The notes beneath the pieces were generated by a model. It saw only the letters and a list, made by a program, of their open reading frames with translations, was not told the DNA's origin and made no database searches. Below, in pieces: positions 56,278-62,622 of a DNA stretch of 64,000 bases. Source of the DNA: Actinomyces lilanjuaniae (lineage in GTDB: Bacteria; Actinomycetota; Actinomycetes; Actinomycetales; Actinomycetaceae). Each line of letters opens with the position of its first letter. The stretch's first letter is position 1. The translations under genes and the position numbers were made by a program. The stretch covers positions 1,798,001 to 1,862,000 of the forward strand of contig NZ_CP032514.1 in NCBI RefSeq assembly GCF_003606385.1. The letters run 5' to 3'.

Positions 56278-57154
56278 CGCTGACCACCTCCCTGAAGATC
56301 TCTGCCAGACTGGGCTGCCACGGGCGCAGCTCGTGGACGCCACCACGGCTGAGGGCCGCCCTCAGCAGGTCCGTCGTGGTCCACGAGCCCAGGCGCACCA
56401 CGGCCTGCCTGCCCTCAATGTCGCGGATCTCGATACCGGGCTCGTCGCGCAGCCACCCGGCGTCGCCCTCAAGCCTGATGAGGACAACCGGGTCCTGCTC
56501 GCCCCGCAGCTGCCCGGGGGTCCCCTCAGCAACAACCCGCCCCTGGTCAACGACGACAACCCGGTCACACAGGCGCTCCACCAGATCCAGCTGGTGGGAG
56601 GAGAACAGGACGGGGACCCCACGGTCGGCGTCCCTGCGAAGCATCTGCGCCATCTGGTCAACGGCCTGCGGGTCCAGCCCTGAGAACGGCTCGTCAAGCA
56701 CGAGCGCCACAGGTCGGCTCATGGAGGCTGCCGCCACCTGGACCCGCTGCTGGTTGCCCAGGGAGAGGGACTCCAGAGGGGACCTGGCGTACTCCTCGAT
56801 ACCGAGCTCCTCCAGCAGCCGTGCGGCGGTCTGGCGGGCCTGGGACCGGCTGCTGCCCGCAAGCCTGCCCAGGTAGACCAGCTGGTCGGCCACCGCCTGC
56901 TTGGGGTAGAGGCCGCGCTCCTCGGGCAGGTAGCCCAGGCGGCGGCGCACGGCGGCGTCCACGGGGCGGGAGTCCCACAGGACCTCCCCTCCGTGCGGGG
57001 CCAGGACGCCCATAATCATGCGCATCGTCGTGGTCTTGCCCGACCCGTTGGCCCCCACGAAGCCGACGACCTCGCCACGGCGCACCGTGAGGCTCATGTC
57101 CTCCACCGCCGTCACGGCCCCGAAGCGCCGCACCAGGTGCCGAACCTCCAGCAT
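56252..57154 (-). CDS. ABC exporter ATPase, NatA type
   Basis: A 300-residue ATPase: Walker A FVGANGSGKTTTM, Q-loop LPEERGLY, signature LSLGNQQRVQVAAA, Walker B VALVLDEPFSGLDP, switch His in LFSSHQLDLVE. The start codon ATG at 57154 has AAGGAGG at correct spacing. Its first 101 bases and the upstream region form one copy of a 266-bp direct repeat whose partner lies at 60202-60466 beyond the sdp cassette, so the native upstream region was separated from it by an insertion. Confidence 0.9.
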   Translation of the reverse strand: MLEVRHLVRRFGAVTAVEDMSLTVRRGEVVGFVGANGSGKTTTMRMIMGVLAPHGGEVLWDSRPVDAAVRRRLGYLPEERGLYPKQAVADQLVYLGRLAGSSRSQARQTAARLLEELGIEEYARSPLESLSLGNQQRVQVAAASMSRPVALVLDEPFSGLDPQAVDQMAQMLRRDADRGVPVLFSSHQLDLVERLCDRVVVVDQGRVVAEGTPGQLRGEQDPVVLIRLEGDAGWLRDEPGIEIRDIEGRQAVVRLGSWTTTDLLRAALSRGGVHELRPWQPSLAEIFREVVSDASGTKDG

Positions 57155-57319
57155 CGCCACCTCCTTGCTGTCTGCCTGTCACTGCCTGTCAGTGTCTTCT
57201 TGCCGACCACCAGGCTAGGAGCAACCAGCCAGCGCCTGACCCTGCCAGGAGCCGGAACCTCCCCCTGCCGAGGAAGGAGAGCCCACAGCCCACCACCCCT
57301 CCCCACGAAGGAGCAGACC
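57054..57319. repeat. Direct repeat, copy 1 (266 bp)
   Basis: Identical to 60202-60466 except for one C in a C run. It covers the 5' end of the ABC ATPase gene and about 165 bases upstream. Together the copies bracket the sdp cassette. Confidence 0.97.
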
Positions 57320-57437
57320 AGTCCCACAGGGCAGGACGTAGGCGCGGAGCCAGGACGCACAGACAGCCGAAGACAGCCCACCTGCGCCCCTCAGCCTGCC
57401 ACCTCCTGGCACTCACAACGGGCTCCTCTGACCTCGA

Positions 57438-57806
57438 TCACCGGCTTTTCTCCCCCGCCTCCGTACTCCTGGCAACCCGGTTCGCCACAAGTACCTGAGT
57501 AGCGGCAACCACCAGCACAATGAACATCCCCATGACAATGACCACAATAAAAATCACGTCCGGGCCACCACTGAGAGCAAAAAAAACGGTCATAACCGCC
57601 TCCACCGCAAAGATGCCCCCCTGCACCACATAGCCCCACCACACCGCCTGGTTCGACCGGGCATAGGTTTCCTCATCCACCATCGTGCCCCGGGTCCGAA
57701 CCCCGTACAAGTGACTTCGAGCGAGCGTGCCAGCACGGGCGCGCACCCCCAAAGCGGTCAGGACGACCGCGCTGACGCAGAAGGTCAAAGCCAGAAGCCA
57801 AAACAT
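57438..57806 (-). CDS. sdpI: SdpI-family immunity protein
   Basis: A 122-residue protein with three helices. YGVRTRGTMVDEETYARSNQAVWW fits the SdpI signature (G-I/V-R-T... W) between helix 1 and helix 2. In Bacillus, SdpI protects against the SDP toxin and works with SdpR in signalling. It is the last gene of the sdpC-sdpA-sdpB-sdpI order. G+C is higher than in the other three genes, and the 3' end of sdpB overlaps it by 134 bases in another frame. AGAGGA precedes the start. Confidence 0.78.
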   Translation of the reverse strand: MFWLLALTFCVSAVVLTALGVRARAGTLARSHLYGVRTRGTMVDEETYARSNQAVWWGYVVQGGIFAVEAVMTVFFALSGGPDVIFIVVIVMGMFIVLVVAATQVLVANRVARSTEAGEKSR

Positions 57807-58767
57807 GACGACACCATCCTCTCAAGTGCGGCTGTGAGACATACGACGGTACGACCAGATACATGGTAAGAACACAGGTCATCGAGCAAAGAAAACTCCA
57901 CAATCCAAAAGTTAACGCAAAAACAAGGTGCAGAACAAAACCTAACACCATTAGCCTGATTTTGACCTGTGGAGAGAATACTGCGGCCAGCGCCAAAGAT
58001 GCCTCCACAAGAAGTACGATATAAGTAATTGCAACAGCTCCGATCCAAGTGTCGGACACGACAAGCAAAACGGTTCGAATAATTTCGGGCGGCCTGAATG
58101 TGGGATCACTGAGCCAGTACCATATATCAGTCCCATCCAACCATTCTGGAACCATAAGTTTTCCGACAACGGCATGACCGTATATCACGACACCTTGCGC
58201 AGAAAACAGCATTATAGCGGCCCACCAACTCGCTTTAACTAAACCACAGACAGAATGATAGTTGCTATGGTCTTTCCATTGATGCATCCTAGTGTCGCCG
58301 AAATGAAAGATTACAAATATTCCAGTCATAGCTAATGCCACTTGATCTCCGCCGTCAATTACAGGTGACGACTGAGCGAAACTCCAAGTCACCCAGAAGT
58401 GAAGTAGAGTGGTAAGCCATGGTATTATACCGATCATCACAACGATAAGAATAACATAAGAAATAATGTATGAAATATCGTTCACATGAGGTTTGAATAT
58501 ACAGTATAGTCCTGCATAATTGACTACGCTATTTGAGCATATCACTCCCTCGGGATAACTAGTCGACCTATGGAACAACTGATCAGGAGGAGAGGCGAGC
58601 AAAGTTAGCAATGTCCCCAAAGCCAGGACAGACCTGGCTAATCCAGCAGGATAGATATGCGGGCTACACTTGTACACCAAATAACGATACTTATCAAACG
58701 TAGTCAGCCCGCCCACGGAAATGGTGTCTCGTTTCAATGTGCGCGTTTCGGCAGTTGACTTGCCCAT
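57673..58767 (-). CDS. sdpB: SdpB-like HTTM membrane protein, toxin maturation
   Basis: A 364-residue protein (ATG 58767; a GTG at 58788 is possible). At least seven helices; IFHFGDTRMHQWKDHS and GHAVVGKLMVPEWLDGTDIWYWLSDPTF are HTTM/SdpB motifs, with the K-x-x-x-P/W-x-x-G segment. SdpB is required with SdpA to make active SDP toxin in Bacillus. The last 45-50 residues (after VVPSYVSQPHLR) read through the sdpI gene in another frame and look Arg-rich and unnatural, so the native C-terminus may have been lost at a junction. AT-rich compared with the surroundings. Confidence 0.82.
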   Translation of the reverse strand: MGKSTAETRTLKRDTISVGGLTTFDKYRYLVYKCSPHIYPAGLARSVLALGTLLTLLASPPDQLFHRSTSYPEGVICSNSVVNYAGLYCIFKPHVNDISYIISYVILIVVMIGIIPWLTTLLHFWVTWSFAQSSPVIDGGDQVALAMTGIFVIFHFGDTRMHQWKDHSNYHSVCGLVKASWWAAIMLFSAQGVVIYGHAVVGKLMVPEWLDGTDIWYWLSDPTFRPPEIIRTVLLVVSDTWIGAVAITYIVLLVEASLALAAVFSPQVKIRLMVLGFVLHLVFALTFGLWSFLCSMTCVLTMYLVVPSYVSQPHLRGWCRHVLASGFDLLRQRGRPDRFGGARPCWHARSKSLVRGSDPGHDGG

Positions 58768-58797
58768 TATATCACCGCTCGCCACCACTGCTTGCAG

Positions 58798-59373
58798 TCA
58801 GTTCTCGCATATCGTATTTACGAACAAAACGCGGCCCGGCATACCATTAAGATGTTTACGATACATCCACGGCACCGGAGGGGCCTCGACTATTGCTACA
58901 CTCCCACATATCTGATTCTCCTTGCCAACCATCATTGTGGTGGTAGACGCACCCTCCAGACATGACTCAAACTTAGACACATTCTCACAACCGACCCAAT
59001 CGTCATCGGCAGAAAGGCCAATAATTTCCTGTATATCGAATTCAGTTAAACGAGATTCTCTATTTAAACCGAATACATATCGAGGTTGAACGGCCGGACC
59101 TCGAGCCGCAGAATGCCACACACCTTCTCGCTCATCGAATTTATATGGAACTATAAAGTCGTCCCGTGGCGACTTAGTGAAGAAAGCCCAGCCTTGCATT
59201 GTAAATGTTCGAACAATTCTGGAGACAGTTTTCACCTCTGAACCTCCAGTCTCCCTTACGGGAAGCCACGACATAGCCTGCAACGTGATAACGGCGACTG
59301 CAATACCCAGCGACAACAAGGCTGCACACGTCGGCTTAACGTAGGAATTAACTACATTAGTGTCATCATTCAT
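58798..59373 (-). CDS. sdpA: SdpA-like protein, toxin maturation
   Basis: A 191-residue protein with one N-terminal helix (AALLSLGIAVAVITLQAM) and the family motif GWAFFTKSPRDD at 61-72. In Bacillus, SdpA acts with SdpB on the SdpC precursor after secretion. The start directly follows the sdpC stop (TAAATG). Its W-x-F-F-x3-P motif is shared with the 179-residue protein of the linaridin-like operon. Confidence 0.85.
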   Translation of the reverse strand: MNDDTNVVNSYVKPTCAALLSLGIAVAVITLQAMSWLPVRETGGSEVKTVSRIVRTFTMQGWAFFTKSPRDDFIVPYKFDEREGVWHSAARGPAVQPRYVFGLNRESRLTEFDIQEIIGLSADDDWVGCENVSKFESCLEGASTTTMMVGKENQICGSVAIVEAPPVPWMYRKHLNGMPGRVLFVNTICEN

Positions 59374-59988
59374 TTACTGCACACCTTCCAGGCCGTCGAT
59401 TATATCAACAATTAAGGCCTCGCGAGTCGCGGCAGACATACTGTTCCTAGCTGGCCCCCACGTCCATTTTCCAAGATAAACAGCACCTCCCGCAACCACT
59501 GCCGCAAGAGCCGTTACTGCAACTGTATTATGTGCAGCTGCAACGAAATATGCCACACAAACAACAGCCGCTCCACACCATCTTTGTTGGGAGGTGTCCA
59601 TAACGGGACGAGGAAGTCTTTGCTCAGCATATTCGATACCAATTTCTCCTATATTTTGGAGCCCCTTCTCAACTTCAATAGGATTTCGGCTACGAACCAA
59701 GGAAAGAGCAGAGTCGATCTCGGATGGGTACTCGTTAAGGAAATCGTCTACTGTCGTCTCGACCAGTTCCTCATACGTACCCCCTTCAAGATCTCCGGTC
59801 AGTTCTACTTCAATCCCTACACTTTCAGCAACAGGGCCGACTCCATACATCAGCCCCTGAAGCACTTCTCGGTCAGAATACATAATATGCGATTCAGCGG
59901 ACGCCGTCAACTGTCGACTAACCCCGCACAAACACACTATTGCAACCATGGAAGCGGAAACTACTTTTAGCGCTCGTTCTATGCGCAT
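59374..59988 (-). CDS. sdpC: SdpC-like cannibalism toxin precursor
   Basis: A 204-residue secreted precursor, nearly the 203 of Bacillus subtilis SdpC. Signal peptide to about residue 31 (VVSASMVAIVCLCGV), then HIMYSDREVLQGLMYGVGPVAE, like the HTFSGEDYFRGLLFGQGEV of SdpC. The toxin part begins WCGAAVVCVAYFVAA: Cys138 and Cys144 have the C-x5-C spacing of the SDP disulphide, followed by the hydrophobic stretch AVTALAAVVAGGAVYLGKW. The mature toxin would be about 40 residues and collapse membrane potential of sensitive cells. AGAGGAG precedes ATG. AT-rich, probably transferred from outside. Confidence 0.88.
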   Translation of the reverse strand: MRIERALKVVSASMVAIVCLCGVSRQLTASAESHIMYSDREVLQGLMYGVGPVAESVGIEVELTGDLEGGTYEELVETTVDDFLNEYPSEIDSALSLVRSRNPIEVEKGLQNIGEIGIEYAEQRLPRPVMDTSQQRWCGAAVVCVAYFVAAAHNTVAVTALAAVVAGGAVYLGKWTWGPARNSMSAATREALIVDIIDGLEGVQ

Positions 59989-60122
59989 AACTCTCTCTCC
60001 TCTATACTGCTTACTGAATGCTGGCTAGTTTCTTAGCGCGTAGCGCGCCGCGAGTGACACAGGCACAACTGCATTGCCTATGTGTGCTGAGAGCGTACAA
60101 CTATAGTACCTCTGACCACCTT

Positions 60123-60141
60123 CCTTCTTGATGTAAGAAGG
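60123..60141. promoter_or_regulatory. Palindrome upstream of sdpC
   Basis: CCTTCTT-GATGT-AAGAAGG, perfect 7-bp arms, 135 bases before the sdpC start. Candidate operator; it resembles the TTTCTT/AAGAAA palindrome of the other peptide operon. Confidence 0.45.
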
Positions 60142-60170
60142 GTGCTGTTTTGTCAGTATTTCCATACTTC

Positions 60171-60302
60171 CTACATATTAGTTGTTTGGTTGCCAACTAA
60201 TCCCACGAAGCCGACGACCTCGCCACGGCGCACCGTGAGGCTCATGTCCTCCACCGCCGTCACGGCCCCGAAGCGCCGCACCAGGTGCCGAACCTCCAGC
60301 AT
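60171..60302 (-). pseudogene. Truncated duplicate of the ABC ATPase 5' end
   Basis: The second repeat copy contains the same start (MLEVRHLVRRFG...) as the ATPase gene. The match ends at GFVG (60202), and the frame then reads nine foreign residues to a stop at 60171. Forty-three codons in all; it lacks Walker A and cannot be functional. Confidence 0.9.
60177..60201. repeat. Hairpin at the left edge of repeat copy 2
   Basis: ATTAGTTG, nine bases, CAACTAAT: perfect 8-bp arms that end exactly where the direct repeat starts. It may be a trace of the recombination or mobile end that made the insertion. Confidence 0.65.
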
Positions 60303-60466
60303 CGCCACCTCCTTGCTGTCTGCCTGTCACTGCCTGTCAGTGTCTTCTTGCCGACCACCAGGCTAGGAGCAACCAGCCAGCGCCTGACCCTGCCAGGAGC
60401 CGGAACCTCCCCTGCCGAGGAAGGAGAGCCCACAGCCCACCACCCCTCCCCACGAAGGAGCAGACC
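60202..60466. repeat. Direct repeat, copy 2 (265 bp)
   Basis: Matches 57054-57319 with a single base gap (a C run of five against four). It is still joined to the two-component genes and so keeps the ancestral upstream junction. Confidence 0.97.
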
Positions 60467-60565
60467 CAGCCGCACACCTGACAGGTCTCGTGCCCACGTG
60501 AGACAGCTGCCTCGACCCGCGCAGCCTCCCGGCTGCACCCGGCAGACTGCCGCCGCGAGCCAGGA

Positions 60566-61237
60566 TCAGGACGGAGAACCACCCTCACCGGGCCGCACGA
60601 GTCCGAGCTCGTAGGCCAGCACCACCAGCTGGACGCGGTCACGCGCGTGCAGCTTGGCCAGGCAGGCCGACAGGTAGCTCTTGACCGTCGTGACACCCAC
60701 GATCAGCTCCTCGGCGATCTCCTGGTTGGTGCGTCCCTGGGCCACCAGGCGCAGCACCTCCCGCTCCCGCCCGGTCAGGGAGTCGAGATCGGCAGACGGC
60801 GCCGTGCCCCGCTCCTGGTGCGGCAGGCGGGCCAGCACCCGCCTGGTCACCTCCGGCGCCAGCTGGCCGTGGCCCCGGTGGACCTGGCGGATGGCCTCGG
60901 CGATCTCAACCGGGTCGGCGTTCTTGAGCAGGTAGCCCGCAGCCCCGGCCGACAACCCGGAAAACAGGGCCTCGTCGTCGTCAAAGGCGGTAAGGATGAC
61001 GACCTGGGCGAGTCCGGCCTCGGTCACCTGCTCGGTGGCCTTGATACCGTCCACGCCAGGCATCTGCACGTCCATGAGGACGACGTCAGGACTCAACGCA
61101 CGGGCCTGGCGCACTGCGGCCGCGCCGTCAGCGGCCTCCCCCACCACCACGATGTCGGGCTCGGCCTGGAGCATGAGCGCGAAGCCTCGGCGCATGACGG
61201 TGTGGTCATCGACCAGGAGCACCCGGATCTGGCTCAT
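60566..61237 (-). CDS. NarL/LuxR-type response regulator
   Basis: A 223-residue regulator: receiver domain with LLVDDH and phospho-acceptor Asp56 in VLMDVQMPG, Lys in YLLKNADP, and a C-terminal LuxR helix-turn-helix (LTGREREVLRLVAQGRTNQEIAEEL; key residues E, V, L, G, N, I, A). ATGA overlap with the kinase gene. Together with the ABC exporter originally next to it, this looks like a peptide-resistance or export control unit. Confidence 0.93.
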   Translation of the reverse strand: MSQIRVLLVDDHTVMRRGFALMLQAEPDIVVVGEAADGAAAVRQARALSPDVVLMDVQMPGVDGIKATEQVTEAGLAQVVILTAFDDDEALFSGLSAGAAGYLLKNADPVEIAEAIRQVHRGHGQLAPEVTRRVLARLPHQERGTAPSADLDSLTGREREVLRLVAQGRTNQEIAEELIVGVTTVKSYLSACLAKLHARDRVQLVVLAYELGLVRPGEGGSPS

Positions 61238-62622
61238 CCCGGCTCCTCCACAGGGCGGAAGGGCAGTCTCACCCGCACACCGTACCCGCCAGCCAGGCGA
61301 GGGCCGACCTCAGCCGTGCCGCCGTGGGCAGCCACGCGCTCGGAGACACCGAGCAGGCCGCGCCGATCACCGGAGGCGGTCTCACGTCTGCGCCCCCGCT
61401 CCACCACCTCGACCTCGGCGGCGTGCCCCGTGCCCTGGTGCAGCACCCGCAGCACCAGGGAGGCCTCGTCCGCAGTGGAGGAGGCCAGCACGCTGGACAG
61501 GGCCTCCTGCGCCACCCGGTACAGCGACAGGCCCACCGCCGCTGGGACCCTGCCGGTCATCCCGGGACAGCACTCCACCTGCGAGTAGCGCACTCTCAGG
61601 CCACGGCGGCCCAGCTCCTCAACCAGTCCCGGGAGGCTGTCCAGACCCGGAGGCAGGCCGCCCCCGTCATCCTGGCGCAACGAGCCCACGACCAGGCGCA
61701 GGGCACGCACCGCCTCTCGCGACATCGCCTCCATGTCCCGCAGCCCCTGGGCCACTTCCGGGGGAGGGCTGGTGAGGTTGCGCCGCAGCGCCGCAGCCGA
61801 CACACCAACGGCTGCCACGTCACGTGACGCGACCTCGTGCAGGTCGCGGGCGATCCACAGCCGCTCGTCGGCCACCGCGTCGGCCCGACGCTCCTCAGCC
61901 TGGGCGTCAATGAGAGCGGCCTGCTCCTCCACCAGCATCCGCTCCTGGACCAGCTGCCACGCGATGGTGCCCGCCAGCACCGGCAGCCCGCACCACAGCA
62001 CGTTAAGCAGCAGGTTGTCGAGGAGCAGGGCCAGGCCGGGGGGCAGCAGGTGGAGCGTCGGCTGCGACCACAGGCCGCTGGCCACCGCGCCCCTCACCGT
62101 GAGCACCGCACCCAGAAGGAGGAGGCCTGCCACCAGGGCGGCCAGCACGGTCCTCGCCCGGCGACGCGGCCAGGCCCAGGCTGCGGTACTGAACAGCACC
62201 AGGGCGAGGACCGCCTTGTTGCCCAACAGGTTGAGCACGTCGGGCTCAGTCAGGTTGACGACCAGGAACAGGAGGAACACGCAGGCGGCCACACTCAGGG
62301 GAAACCGCCGCCGCCACACGCACAGCAGGGCCAGCCCGCCCGCGAAGCCGTAGGCCGCCACAACCGTGCCGCCGCGCTCAAGCACACCGAGGCTGCGCAC
62401 GGCCTCGGTCTCCACCCCGCACAGCAGGAGGGCGAGGAGGGCGACCGCAAGGTCGCGCCGCCACCAGTCGTGGGGCAGTGCCCTCGGGCGGTCCCTGCGG
62501 GTCGGGACGGCGTCGGTGACCGGACTGGCGGGGCCACCCAGGCCCGCACGCCCTGCCCGGTCCGCACCGCGAGTGTGACCGTCATGGGCACCCCGGCTGC
62601 CCGGGCCATCCGCCCGGGTCAC
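61234..62622 (-). CDS. Sensor histidine kinase, NarX/DesK type
   Basis: A 462-residue kinase from GTG at 62622 (GTGA overlapping the oxidoreductase stop; the open frame upstream is atypical). About six helices to residue 215, a HisKA_3 domain with the phospho-acceptor His in RLWIARDLHEVA, and a HATPase region with RRGLLGVSERVAAHGG. The N-box is poorly matched (LYRVAQEALSSVLASS), in which the usual Asn is replaced, so ATP binding deserves attention. It partners the LuxR-type regulator. Confidence 0.88.
   Translation of the reverse strand: MTRADGPGSRGAHDGHTRGADRAGRAGLGGPASPVTDAVPTRRDRPRALPHDWWRRDLAVALLALLLCGVETEAVRSLGVLERGGTVVAAYGFAGGLALLCVWRRRFPLSVAACVFLLFLVVNLTEPDVLNLLGNKAVLALVLFSTAAWAWPRRRARTVLAALVAGLLLLGAVLTVRGAVASGLWSQPTLHLLPPGLALLLDNLLLNVLWCGLPVLAGTIAWQLVQERMLVEEQAALIDAQAEERRADAVADERLWIARDLHEVASRDVAAVGVSAAALRRNLTSPPPEVAQGLRDMEAMSREAVRALRLVVGSLRQDDGGGLPPGLDSLPGLVEELGRRGLRVRYSQVECCPGMTGRVPAAVGLSLYRVAQEALSSVLASSTADEASLVLRVLHQGTGHAAEVEVVERGRRRETASGDRRGLLGVSERVAAHGGTAEVGPRLAGGYGVRVRLPFRPVEEPG

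Larger units (their letters stand above)
59989..60565. other. sdp promoter region and repeat junction
   Basis: It contains the sdpC leader (about 200 bases), a palindrome at 60123-60141, the junction hairpin at 60177-60201 and direct-repeat copy 2, then 99 bases before the response-regulator stop. No intact gene is seen. Confidence 0.7.

Noticed and set aside
57438..57806. Second piece of the ABC exporter
   Set aside because: The VRTRGTMVDEETY signature and three helices fit SdpI instead, and it follows sdpB.
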